Of a stretch of 64,000 nucleotides of DNA, positions 8,720 through 16,535 are shown in pieces. Source of the stretch: Kordia periserrulae (GTDB lineage Bacteria > Bacteroidota > Bacteroidia > Flavobacteriales > Flavobacteriaceae); NCBI RefSeq assembly GCF_003054265.1, contig NZ_QBKT01000003.1:1-64000 (forward strand), given 5' to 3'. The notes under the pieces were generated by a model. That model ran no database searches, had not been told where the DNA came from, and worked only from the letters and a program-made list of their open reading frames with translations. Made by a program: the position numbers and the translations under genes. How positions within the stretch are numbered: the stretch's first letter is position 1; every line of letters starts with the position of its first letter.

Positions 8720-10144
8720 TTATCGTTCTATATGTTCAACAAGTCCTAATTCTTTTCCTTTGGCAATCATAAATTCGCGTGCCGCTTCGTATTCGTTCGG
8801 AATATCGCCTTCTAAAATGGCTTCTTTTATTGCGTGTTTTATAATGCCGATTTCTCGGGATGGTTTCAAATTAAAGGTCTGCATGATTTCTTCACCCGAA
8901 ACTGGTGGCTGAAAATTACGCACGTGATCGCGTTCTTCCACTTCCACAATTTTTTCACGAACCATTTTGAAATTGTTGTGATAACGCTCAAATTTCTTTG
9001 GATTTTTCGTGGTGATGTCTGCTTCGCAAAGTGTCATTAAGTCGTCTACATGCTCGCCTGCATCAAACACCAAACGACGCACGGCAGAATCCGTAACACT
9101 GTCTTGCGATAACACAATCGGTCGCGAACTCATCGTGACCATCTTTTGCACGAATTTCATTTTTTCATTCAACGGCATGCGCAAACGCTTGAAGAGTTTG
9201 TACACCATTTTTCCACCTATAAATTCATGTCCGTGAAAGGTCCAACCTTGTTTTTTATTGAATTTTTTTGTCGGAGCTTTTCCAATATCGTGCAACAACG
9301 CTGCCCAACGCAACCATACATTATCCGTGTTTTCTGAAATATTGTCAACAACTTCTAGTGTGTGATAAAAATTGTCTTTATGACGTTGTCCTTCTTTTTC
9401 GTCAATGCCTTTCAGCGCGACTAATTCTGGTAAAATGTATGGTAACAGGTTCGTTTTTTCTAACAGTTTAAAACCGATAGAAGGCGTTTCGCTCATGAGA
9501 ATTTTGTTCAATTCTACGACAATTCGTTCTTTAGAAATGATTTCAATGCGTTTGCAATTACGAGTGATGGCTTTTAGCGAAACCGGATCTATGGTAAAGT
9601 TCAATTGTGTTGCAAAACGAATGGCGCGCATCATACGCAACGGGTCGTCCGAAAAGGTAATATCTGGATCTAACGGCGTGACAATTCGCTTATTTTCCAA
9701 ATCTTGCAAACCGCCAAACGGATCGAGTAAGTCTCCAAAACTGTCTTCGTTCAGACTCAACGCGAGTGCATTAATGGTAAAATCACGACGGTTTTGATCG
9801 TCTTGCAAAGTTCCGTTTTCCACTGCGGGATTTCGACTGCCGCGTTCGTAACTTTCTTTGCGTGCGCCTACAAACTCAATTTCAATGTCTTTCGTTTTAA
9901 TCATGGCAGTTCCATAATTTTTAAACACTTGCACGTTTGGTTTGTTCGGCAGGAGCGAAGCCACTTTTTTCGCGAGTGCAATACCGCTTCCAACTGCCAC
10001 AATATCAATATCTTTTGCATCGCCGCGCTTTAGGAGAAAATCGCGCACAAAACCGCCGATTACATAGGTTTCTAACTGTAATTCGGACGCTGCTTTAGAA
10101 ATGACTGAAAATATGTTGGATTGTAAGGCTTCTTTGTAATTCAT
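8720..10144 (-). CDS. cca: CCA tRNA nucleotidyltransferase with HD domain
   Basis: Adds or repairs the 3' CCA end of tRNA. 474 residues from the chosen ATG. The nucleotidyltransferase head shows GGFVRDFLL (30-38) and the metal-binding DID (45-47), followed by the [11 protein letters not shown] motif. A C-terminal HD domain ([10 protein letters not shown]) suggests phosphohydrolase activity as in HD-type CCA enzymes. I chose the ATG at 10144: an in-frame TTG at 10168 overlaps a perfect -7 box (10166-10173), so the longer form is unlikely. Confidence 0.93.
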   Translation of the reverse strand: MNYKEALQSNIFSVISKAASELQLETYVIGGFVRDFLLKRGDAKDIDIVAVGSGIALAKKVASLLPNKPNVQVFKNYGTAMIKTKDIEIEFVGARKESYERGSRNPAVENGTLQDDQNRRDFTINALALSLNEDSFGDLLDPFGGLQDLENKRIVTPLDPDITFSDDPLRMMRAIRFATQLNFTIDPVSLKAITRNCKRIEIISKERIVVELNKILMSETPSIGFKLLEKTNLLPYILPELVALKGIDEKEGQRHKDNFYHTLEVVDNISENTDNVWLRWAALLHDIGKAPTKKFNKKQGWTFHGHEFIGGKMVYKLFKRLRMPLNEKMKFVQKMVTMSSRPIVLSQDSVTDSAVRRLVFDAGEHVDDLMTLCEADITTKNPKKFERYHNNFKMVREKIVEVEERDHVRNFQPPVSGEEIMQTFNLKPSREIGIIKHAIKEAILEGDIPNEYEAAREFMIAKGKELGLVEHIER

Positions 10145-10165
10145 GCACTGCGGTAAATTGGATTG

Positions 10166-10173
10166 CAAATTTA
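10166..10173 (-). promoter_or_regulatory. Bacteroidota -7 box (TAAATTTG) for cca-ctaA
   Basis: Perfect TAnnTTTG match 21 nt upstream of the cca ATG; it decides between the ATG and the upstream TTG start. Confidence 0.55.
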
Positions 10174-10456
10174 CGAATGTTTTCTTTATTTTTCGAATGT
10201 ATGAAGGTCTTTTGGGTGTTTTTTGTTATTCGTTTTTGCCTGCACTGAGCTTGCCGAAGTGTCGATTTGTTTTTTGTCAATTTGTTAATTTGTTTTTTTC
10301 GCTTCGCTCAGTTGTGGGTTTTCTGTTGTGAGTTGGTTTCAATTTATAATTTGAAAATGATTTTGGTTTTTTGTAGGAATATTGTAGTTTTAGAAATAGT
10401 TAAATTCTTGAAAATTTAAATTTATATTAATCGATTTATCATTTCAAACTAATTAA
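10174..10456. other. Intergenic gap with repeat debris
   Basis: No gene seen. Contains a CACTGAGCTTGCCGAAGTG element (10246-10264), a related CGCTTCGCTCAGTTG fragment (near 10300) and T/G-rich low-complexity DNA. The promoter of the following nuclease gene should lie in the very AT-rich last 80 nt, but no perfect -7 box was found. Confidence 0.5.
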
Positions 10457-11551
10457 ATGAAGAAAACAATTGGAAAGCCTGAAAATTGGCAGGATTTTGA
10501 ATCTCTTTGTAAAAAGCTTTGGGGTGAGATATGGGAAATTCCAAATAAAATAAAAAAGAATGGACGCTTGGGACAAAATCAAGCAGGAGTTGATGTGTAT
10601 GGTATACCTAAAGGGGAAAATCGATATTGGGGAATACAAGCAAAAGGTAAGGATGATTATTCTAGTGCGAAACTTACCAAATCAGAAATCATAGAGGAAA
10701 TTATTAAAGCTAAAAAATTTGAACCTAATTTAGCTGTATATATAATTGCTACTACTTCAAATAAAGATGCTAAAATCGAAAAATTTGTCAGATTAAAGGA
10801 TATCGAGAATCAAAAAAATGGTTCTTTTGAAATATTGCTATTTTGTTGGGAGGATATTGTAGATTTAATCGAAGATAATCAAGATACATATAATTGGTAT
10901 CTAAATGGAATAGGGCAAAGAGGAAGATTTGATTTTGATATTTCTTTTAATGATTTAAAAAAATCATTGACTTTGAATCCAGTTTATGAAAAAACTATTA
11001 CAAAGTTTAAAATGACAACCAAAACCGATTCACAATTATTAATTGAAAGTCTAAATTCCAATGAAAACTTATTAAATTTTAGTCAAATCCTATTGGACCC
11101 GTTTAATTTTAATCAAGTAAACAAATCTTGGGTAGATTTTGAATTGATAATGGAAAATAAGGGAGCAGTAGTTTTAGAAGATTGGCGTTTGATGATATTT
11201 TTTAAAGAAGGTGTCAGTCATCTTGATGATGGACATCCAATACTCCCAAAACTATCAACAACAATTTTTATAGATGATGAGGATAAGACCATTACCTATC
11301 ATCCTAAAGATAATACTCCATTGATACAGAAAGATAATAGATTTTTCGAAATTTCTTTATTGCCAGAAATCAATTCAACAAAAATAGTCTTTGAATGGGA
11401 ATTACTCGCTCGAGATTTTAATAAAAAAGGAATGGCTGAAATTGAAATTGAACCAAACTATATTGAAAAAATAGAGTATAATGAGGTTAATAAAGAATTA
11501 GATTTGGAAGATGATAAAATCGACATTTCATATTATGTAGTGAAAGGTTAA
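10457..11551 (+). CDS. Solitary PD-(D/E)xK (Mrr-like) nuclease-domain protein
   Basis: 364 residues, no recognised full-length family. Residues 11-66 look like a restriction-endonuclease fold: WQDFESLCKKLWGE helix, then GRLGQNQAGVDVYG with D46, then a strand ending in WGIQAKGK with Q61 and K63, matching the GxD...QxK signature of Mrr-type nucleases. The segment LLFCWEDIVDLIED (127-140) is of the kind that closes such domains in predicted antiphage proteins. The C-terminal 200 residues look beta-rich without a known motif. The gene is more AT-rich than its neighbours, stands alone on the forward strand and is flanked by repeat debris, which suggests horizontal acquisition. DNA cleavage and a defence role are inferences. 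Confidence 0.7.
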   Translation: MKKTIGKPENWQDFESLCKKLWGEIWEIPNKIKKNGRLGQNQAGVDVYGIPKGENRYWGIQAKGKDDYSSAKLTKSEIIEEIIKAKKFEPNLAVYIIATTSNKDAKIEKFVRLKDIENQKNGSFEILLFCWEDIVDLIEDNQDTYNWYLNGIGQRGRFDFDISFNDLKKSLTLNPVYEKTITKFKMTTKTDSQLLIESLNSNENLLNFSQILLDPFNFNQVNKSWVDFELIMENKGAVVLEDWRLMIFFKEGVSHLDDGHPILPKLSTTIFIDDEDKTITYHPKDNTPLIQKDNRFFEISLLPEINSTKIVFEWELLARDFNKKGMAEIEIEPNYIEKIEYNEVNKELDLEDDKIDISYYVVKG

Positions 11552-11608
11552 AAAAAATTAGTAAATGAAAAAAAAGCGCAGCCTTTCCCCATCAAAAAAA
11601 TCTCAATA

Positions 11609-12430
11609 CTACTTTTTAACAATCCCAAAATCCGTCCACTTCCGCTTTTCATCTTTGGTAGTCTTCCGAATTGCCAAATTCTTATCAATAGATTCCTGAT
11701 TTTTATACCCACGCGGGTGATCTAAGTGTACGCAAACCGCACTGTAGCGAATTTGCTTGCTTTTCAGTCCGTAATTCATCAAGCGTTCGCCGAGTTCTCG
11801 GTCTTGTCCGCCGTATTGCATGCGTTCGTCAAAGCCGTTGATGGCAACAATGTCTTTTTTCCAACCCGAAGCGTTGTGTCCGTTCCAGCTGGCATTTGTG
11901 GGCGTAATAGTGTTGAGTACGCGCGATTTTAATCCTGTGGAAGTGAGTTTATTATTTTTAAACGAAGCTTTCAATCCGTGTTTCTTCAACCATTTCACAT
12001 CAAAACAATTGCCTTCGTAAATATCTTCTTTGGTAATCAGTTTCGAAATATTCATCGGCAACATAAAGTATCCTCCCGAAAGGAAAAAACCTTCTTCACG
12101 ATGCTTTACATGATGCTCTACAAAATCGGCACGCGGAATGCAATCGCCATCCGACATTATAATATACGGCGTGCTGCATTTGACAATCGCTTTGTTGAGA
12201 ATTTGCGATTTCTGAAAACCGTTATCTTCATGCCATACATGTACAATTGGGTAAAAGACTTCTTTGCGGATTTCGTCAATCAAATCAATGGTTTCTTGCT
12301 TGGAACCGTCGTCTGCAATTACAATTTCAAACAAGCGATACGTCTGATTGTTATATCCGTGTAAAACTTTTGCCAACCACTCCGGAGAGTTGTACGTACT
12401 GATGATAATGGAAGTGTCTATTGTTGTCAT
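11609..12430 (-). CDS. Family 2 glycosyltransferase with galactosyltransferase-like C-terminus
   Basis: 273 residues. GT-A fold: TSIIISTYNSPEWL at the N-terminus, the nucleotide-sugar site IADDGS (38-43), the DxD-like MSDGDCIPR, and a C-terminal GFDERMQYGGQDRELGERL segment. This arrangement is common in chondroitin-polymerase or beta-galactosyl GT2 enzymes. No membrane segment, so it acts at the cytoplasmic face on a lipid-linked sugar. It is divergent from the next GT2 gene with a 50-nt shared promoter region. Exact donor and acceptor are unknown. Confidence 0.88.
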   Translation of the reverse strand: MTTIDTSIIISTYNSPEWLAKVLHGYNNQTYRLFEIVIADDGSKQETIDLIDEIRKEVFYPIVHVWHEDNGFQKSQILNKAIVKCSTPYIIMSDGDCIPRADFVEHHVKHREEGFFLSGGYFMLPMNISKLITKEDIYEGNCFDVKWLKKHGLKASFKNNKLTSTGLKSRVLNTITPTNASWNGHNASGWKKDIVAINGFDERMQYGGQDRELGERLMNYGLKSKQIRYSAVCVHLDHPRGYKNQESIDKNLAIRKTTKDEKRKWTDFGIVKK

Positions 12431-12438
12431 ACCGAGTG

Positions 12439-12446
12439 CAAAGATA
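12439..12446 (-). promoter_or_regulatory. -7 box (TATCTTTG) for the reverse GT2 gene
   Basis: Perfect TAnnTTTG match only 8 nt before the ATG at 12430, implying a very short leader. Confidence 0.45.
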
Positions 12447-12457
12447 AAGTTTTTTAG

Positions 12458-12465
12458 TAAGTTTG
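12458..12465 (+). promoter_or_regulatory. -7 box (TAAGTTTG) for the forward GT2 gene
   Basis: Perfect TAnnTTTG match 15 nt upstream of the ATG at 12481. It overlaps an in-frame TTG at 12463 and so argues for the ATG as the start. Confidence 0.5.
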
Positions 12466-12480
12466 TGTTTTAAATTTATC

Positions 12481-13218
12481 ATGCCAACACTATCTGTCAT
12501 AATTCCTACGTATAACGAAGCGTTGTATCTGAAAGATGCGCTGTATTCGGTGCAATTTGCAGATGAAATTATTGTGATAGATTCGCTTAGTACGGACGAA
12601 ACGGTTGCGATTGCAGAAGCGCACGATTGCAAAGTAATTTCACGCAAGTTTGATAATTTTTCCAATCAGAAGAATCACGCGTTACAGTTTGCTACCTGCG
12701 ATTGGGTATTGTTTTTAGATGCGGACGAACGCATTACGTATCCGCTACAGCAAGAAATTATGCAAGCGATGCAATCGGGAAAACATACGGCATATAAATT
12801 GAATTTTCCACATTTTTACATGAATCGGTTTTTGTATTATCACAACAATGACGTAACGCGATTGGTCGTTCGTGAAAAGTGCCATTTTGAAGGAAATGTA
12901 CACGAAAAATTGATTGTGGACGGTTCAGTTGGACAGCTCAAAAACAAAGTGTTGCATTACACTTACAAAGGCTTGTTGCATTACATCAGTAAAAAAGACA
13001 AATACGCGTGGTTTCAGGCGGAACGCATGTTGGAAAAAGGCAAAAAAGCAACCTATTTTCATTTAGCCTTCAAGCCGATGTATCGTTTTTTTCATGAATA
13101 CATTGTAAAACGTGGATTTATGGATGGCGTGCCAGGTTTGGCAGTGGCTGGTATCAATGCGTATGGTGTTTTTTCGCGCTACGTAAAACTGATATTGCTC
13201 AAAAAAGGCATGCGATAA
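12481..13218 (+). CDS. Family 2 glycosyltransferase, WaaE/KdtX-like
   Basis: 245 residues. The N-terminus LSVIIPTYNEALYLKDAL, the IDSLSTDETV site and FLDADER (DxD) are those of the WaaE/KdtX group, which adds glucose or heptose to LPS inner core in other Gram-negatives. The C-terminal half holds a conserved KKDKYAWFQAERML...FHLAFKP segment shared with the gene at 15779. The two are paralogs with about the same length and layout. It starts at the ATG at 12481. Confidence 0.88.
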   Translation: MPTLSVIIPTYNEALYLKDALYSVQFADEIIVIDSLSTDETVAIAEAHDCKVISRKFDNFSNQKNHALQFATCDWVLFLDADERITYPLQQEIMQAMQSGKHTAYKLNFPHFYMNRFLYYHNNDVTRLVVREKCHFEGNVHEKLIVDGSVGQLKNKVLHYTYKGLLHYISKKDKYAWFQAERMLEKGKKATYFHLAFKPMYRFFHEYIVKRGFMDGVPGLAVAGINAYGVFSRYVKLILLKKGMR

Positions 13219-13356
13219 AACAATGTTACATGTAGTTTCGTACTATTCGTCTACAAATTACCCTTCATTTATCTAAAAAAAATAACGGGACCACCGATTA
13301 ATCGTAATTTTGAGTAGTGTATTTTTCTAAATACATTACCCCTTTTTTATTACTAC

Positions 13357-13407
13357 CAAAAGAGTTCTTTTTACGAGAGCTCTTTTGCCTCTAAATTATG
13401 GAGGCAT
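13357..13407. other. Two consecutive hairpins between GT2 and the first lanthipeptide-like gene
   Basis: Hairpin 1 pairs CAAAAGAG (13357-13364) with CTCTTTTG (13380-13387). Hairpin 2 pairs GCCTC with GAGGC (13387-13407). Neither is followed by a clean T run on the forward strand, so this could be a weak terminator for the forward GT2 gene or a structured element. Confidence 0.45.
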
Positions 13408-13443
13408 TACAAAATCGGACTGAAAATTTATTCCAATAAAAAA

Positions 13444-13476
13444 CCGAATCACACAAATCTATTTTGTGCAATTCGG
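13444..13476 (-). terminator. Terminator after the 42-residue lanthipeptide-like gene
   Basis: Stem built from CCGAAT...ACAAA and TTTTGTG...ATTCGG; on the reverse strand it is followed by TTTTTT. It lies 18 nt after the stop at 13495. Confidence 0.7.
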
Positions 13477-13494
13477 CTTTAATAATTCAGTCGT

Positions 13495-13623
13495 TTATCG
13501 CGGACAATGACCAAATGAAACCCAGCACCATGCAGTTTTTCCACCTTTAATGGTTTTTTGAGTCGACATATCCACAATCAACTTTTTGTTTAATTTCAAT
13601 AATGTACGTTTTTGTTTTTTCAT
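13495..13623 (-). CDS. Lanthipeptide-like precursor peptide 1
   Basis: 42-residue peptide. The leader MKKQKRTLLKLNKKLIVDM runs to a Lys-Gly-Gly site and has the L-x-L-x-KK-x-I pattern of Bacteroidota class I lanthipeptide-type precursors. The core after GG is KTAWCWVSFGHCPR with two Cys, one Thr and one Ser. An ATG two codons upstream (13629) is also possible; I chose the inner one because the four other family members in this window start MKK. Its core shares CWVxxxxxC with the precursor just upstream at 13746. No modification enzyme is adjacent. Confidence 0.7.
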   Translation of the reverse strand: MKKQKRTLLKLNKKLIVDMSTQKTIKGGKTAWCWVSFGHCPR

Positions 13624-13745
13624 GCTCATTAGTTTTAGTGTGTACCAATTCTACAATCATGCAAAGTGAACAAGTTTATGTGTTGCAAATAATGTAGAAT
13701 TGGTGTTGTTAGTATTAAATTAAAGTTTAGGTAAAATTGCTCAAA

Positions 13746-13904
13746 TTAACAGCTCATATACGATCCGCATGGATAAGTTTCATCTACCCAGCAGCAAATT
13801 GTACAGTTTGTGTGTCTTGTTTCTCCTCCTTTAACTTTGGTGTATTCCAAAGAAGAAATTGCCTTTTTATTCAATGATAATTTTTGTAAGTTTCTTTTTT
13901 TCAT
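13746..13904 (-). CDS. Lanthipeptide-like precursor peptide 2
   Basis: 52-residue peptide from the ATG at 13904; an upstream in-frame start at 13964 would add 20 hydrophobic residues that do not fit the family. Leader MKKRNLQKLSLNKKAISSL, then VKGG, then a core with five Cys and several Thr/Ser (TNCTICCWVDETYPCGS). It lies 122 nt upstream of precursor 1 on the same strand, and the CWV...(H/P)C arrangement is shared. A near-consensus -7 box (TTACTTTG) lies near 13933-13940. The product is probably a Cys-rich RiPP; bridging chemistry is unknown. Confidence 0.72.
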   Translation of the reverse strand: MKKRNLQKLSLNKKAISSLEYTKVKGGETRHTNCTICCWVDETYPCGSYMSC

Positions 13905-14129
13905 AATGAAATATTTTGTGATTAATTCTTTTCCAAAGTAAGACTGAAAAAACGCGAAAAACAATCCATTTTGCCTTCGTTTTATAAAATGAATTTTCTT
14001 TTAGAAAGATTTTTAAAAAATATAACTTATTGAAATAAAATGTGTTGCGAGAGGAGTTGTACTTATTGAAACTTTTTTAAATACTACTTTTGTACACGTT
14101 TAAAAGTTTTCAATTCACAAGTTGAAATC

Positions 14130-14852
14130 TTACTTTTTAGGTAAAAACAACTGCATTTTATCAATTTCCATCGCGTCCAAATGTCCCATTTTGTCTTTGT
14201 TTTTTGTGATTAAATGTAGATGGATGTTGGAATCGTGATGCGTAAAAATACCTTTATGTTCGGTAGAGAAGAAGCCAATAATTTCTACATCTTCGTTGGC
14301 TAACTCATAATTTGTCTGACCTTGATGCGCTTCTTTTGGTGAACTGACTTTGGTGCCTTTCGGCAGATTTTGAATGTGAATCGTAGCCGATTTGACAGTT
14401 CCTTTAAGTTTAAATGCGAACGGACGCTTGAAGGTTTTCGTTTCTTCGTCCACAAGTGCTTCAATATCTTTGATTGTTTTTATCTCATAAGGCAACGGAA
14501 TCGTCATCCAATTGTTCACATTCGCATATACAAAAAACGGTGCGGAAACGTTGTAAGTTTCCTCAACATTCATGGTTGAATCGGAAGTTACTTTAGAGAC
14601 ATAACTTTTTCCATCGTTGATAAGCAATTCGCCTTGCAAATAACTCAGCGGACCAATACCGTACAAGCCTTTTTTAGTAGCAATCGTATCCAATTGTATT
14701 TTTCCTTGCAATTCGCCTTTCCACATCACATTTTTCATGGCACTGACGATTTTTACGTCGTCATACGTTGTGTATTTTTCTTTGGAAGACGATTCACAAC
14801 TCACCAAAAAAATAAAAGTGCAAATTCCTAAAATGATTCTCATACGATTCAT
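14130..14852 (-). CDS. Acetolactate decarboxylase-like lipoprotein
   Basis: 240 residues from this ATG; Met codons at 14843, 14861 and 14882 are alternatives. A lipoprotein signal (ILGICTFIFLVSC, lipobox Cys) is followed by a domain matching BudA/AlsD: YGIGPLSYLQGELLINDGK, PFFVYANVNNW, FKLKGTVKSATIHIQNLP and the C-terminal SNIHLHLI...GHLDAM. HLH plus the later His are the three zinc ligands of the family. The known enzyme converts acetolactate to acetoin in the cytoplasm; here the signal would place it in the cell envelope. The position next to a polysaccharide deacetylase (14896) does not explain a role. Function by family only. Confidence 0.75.
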   Translation of the reverse strand: MNRMRIILGICTFIFLVSCESSSKEKYTTYDDVKIVSAMKNVMWKGELQGKIQLDTIATKKGLYGIGPLSYLQGELLINDGKSYVSKVTSDSTMNVEETYNVSAPFFVYANVNNWMTIPLPYEIKTIKDIEALVDEETKTFKRPFAFKLKGTVKSATIHIQNLPKGTKVSSPKEAHQGQTNYELANEDVEIIGFFSTEHKGIFTHHDSNIHLHLITKNKDKMGHLDAMEIDKMQLFLPKK

Positions 14853-14895
14853 ATTTGTCATGTAAAATAAACTCCTAAACATATAAACTTTTAAA

Positions 14896-15615
14896 CTAAA
14901 AAAAAGATTTCCCGCGTTTCAACTTGGAAGCAAACTTTTTCAATGAATCTTCGCCTTTGATATCCAAACGTTGCACTTCGTACTTGTTTTTAAAAGGATA
15001 GCGATTCACGCGATTTCCAATGCGCAAACCAAACGCGACTTTGTGTTTGTGCAATGTTTCAAAAAATGCTTTTTGTTCTGGATTTTTTCGTGGAAATTTT
15101 CCATACGGATATGCCAAAACATTACTGACATTCAACTGATTTTCGACGATAAACTGTTTGCATTTTTCAAAATCTTCCTCAATTGCTGCTTCTGAAAGTT
15201 GATCGTATTTTTTGTGTGCAAAGGAATGCAATCCGAGTTCGATTGTGGCTTTATCCATGCTTTTCAATTGAGCAACCGACATGATATTTTCTGTTCCTGT
15301 ATTCCATGCGTCAACGCCGCCAACATATTGAAACGGAATGTAAAAACAGGCTTTTAAACCATATTGTTGCAATAACGGATACGCCAATTCGAGTTGATTT
15401 ACATAGACATCATCAAAGGTAATAATGACGGCTTTTTTAGGGAAATCTGCAGGCGATTTGAGTTGTTGTAAATTGCTAAAATGCAAACTTGTATAACCGT
15501 TTTCGTGCAAATACCGAAATTGCGCTTCCAAATTTTCCGTCGAAATCGTCAAACCGACACTTTTAGAAGCTTCCGTCGTTACAGCATGATACATTAAAAT
15601 GGGCAGTTTGGGCAT
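14896..15615 (-). CDS. Polysaccharide deacetylase (NodB-like)
   Basis: 239 residues. It starts MPKLPILMYHAV, with the NodB motif 1 IITFDDVY and motif 2 LHSFAH (metal-binding His pair), followed by YPYGKFPRKN. It belongs to carbohydrate esterase family 4, which removes acetyl groups from GlcNAc-containing polymers. No obvious signal peptide, so it may act on a cytoplasmic or membrane-linked intermediate. It sits in the glycosyltransferase region and is followed 43 nt later by the acetolactate decarboxylase-like gene on the same strand. Confidence 0.88.
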   Translation of the reverse strand: MPKLPILMYHAVTTEASKSVGLTISTENLEAQFRYLHENGYTSLHFSNLQQLKSPADFPKKAVIITFDDVYVNQLELAYPLLQQYGLKACFYIPFQYVGGVDAWNTGTENIMSVAQLKSMDKATIELGLHSFAHKKYDQLSEAAIEEDFEKCKQFIVENQLNVSNVLAYPYGKFPRKNPEQKAFFETLHKHKVAFGLRIGNRVNRYPFKNKYEVQRLDIKGEDSLKKFASKLKRGKSFF

Positions 15616-15726
15616 TTTTGTTTGGAATTGAAAGATTAAAAGATGGAATGATTCAAAAATTGCTTTTCAAAAATAAGATTCTTTTCATGATTTCATCGTT
15701 GCACATGGTAATCTTTATAAAATTAG

Positions 15727-15734
15727 TACTTTTG
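15727..15734 (+). promoter_or_regulatory. -7 box (TACTTTTG) for the GT2-GT4 operon
   Basis: Perfect TAnnTTTG match 44 nt before the ATG at 15779; a TTG lies about 25 nt upstream, slightly more than the usual spacing. Confidence 0.5.
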
Positions 15735-15778
15735 CTTTCATCATCAAAGTTCCATAAAAAAAGAAGCTTCTTCTTTAT

Positions 15779-16534
15779 ATGAATAGAAAAATTAGTGCTT
15801 TAGCGATTACGTATAACGAGGAAGACAATATTGAAAAGTATATTGCACAATTGTCGTTTGCGGACGAAATTATCATTGTTGATTCGTTTAGCACCGATAA
15901 CACGGTAGAACTTGCTAAAAAACACAACGTCACTTTAATTCAGCGAACGTTTGACGATTTTTCATCCCAAAAAAACTTTGCGATAGACCAAGCTACGCAC
16001 GATTGGATTACCTTTTTTGATTTGGACGAAGAAATTCCAACAGCGTTGGCGGATGAAATTGTCGCTACGGTAAATTCAGAAAATCCATTTAAAGTCTACC
16101 ACGTTAAACGCGATTTTCACTTTATGGGAAAACGGATGAAATACAGCGGATTTCAAACGGATATTTCGGTACGCTTATTTCATAAAAAATACGGTCGCTA
16201 TAACGGAAAACCGGTCCACGAAACGATTGAAACCACTGAAAAAATTGGTAAACTCAAGCACGCGGTTAAACATCAAACCTATAAAAATTTTGATAATTAC
16301 AATCAAAAATTGAGTCACTACAGTCGTTTGCAAGCAGAAGCGTTGTACAAAAAAAATGTGCGCCCGAATGCGTATCATTTCTTCTTTCGTCCGTGGTATC
16401 GCTTTGTGCATCAGTACTTTTTGCGATTGGGAATTTTGGACGGAAAAGAAGGTTTTATTTTATGTTACGTTCACGCGTTTTCAGTGTTTAAGCGCTATTT
16501 GCAATTGTGGACGATGTATCGAAAAATAGACTAA
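15779..16534 (+). CDS. Family 2 glycosyltransferase, WaaE/KdtX-like
   Basis: 251 residues, paralog of the gene at 12481: ISALAITYNEEDNI, VDSFSTDNTV, FFDLDEEIP (DxD site), and the C-terminal YNQKLSHYSRLQAEALY...FFRPWYRF. Probably adds a sugar to the LPS core or another lipid-linked glycan at the cytoplasmic membrane face. Its stop is one nucleotide before the start of the GT4 gene, so both are translated from one mRNA. Confidence 0.88.
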   Translation: MNRKISALAITYNEEDNIEKYIAQLSFADEIIIVDSFSTDNTVELAKKHNVTLIQRTFDDFSSQKNFAIDQATHDWITFFDLDEEIPTALADEIVATVNSENPFKVYHVKRDFHFMGKRMKYSGFQTDISVRLFHKKYGRYNGKPVHETIETTEKIGKLKHAVKHQTYKNFDNYNQKLSHYSRLQAEALYKKNVRPNAYHFFFRPWYRFVHQYFLRLGILDGKEGFILCYVHAFSVFKRYLQLWTMYRKID

Positions 16535-16535
16535 C

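Noticed and set aside
14087-14094. Forward TACTTTTG box between precursor 2 and the acetolactate decarboxylase-like gene
   Set aside because: A perfect -7 match but no forward gene follows for more than 1 kb; likely chance in AT-rich DNA.
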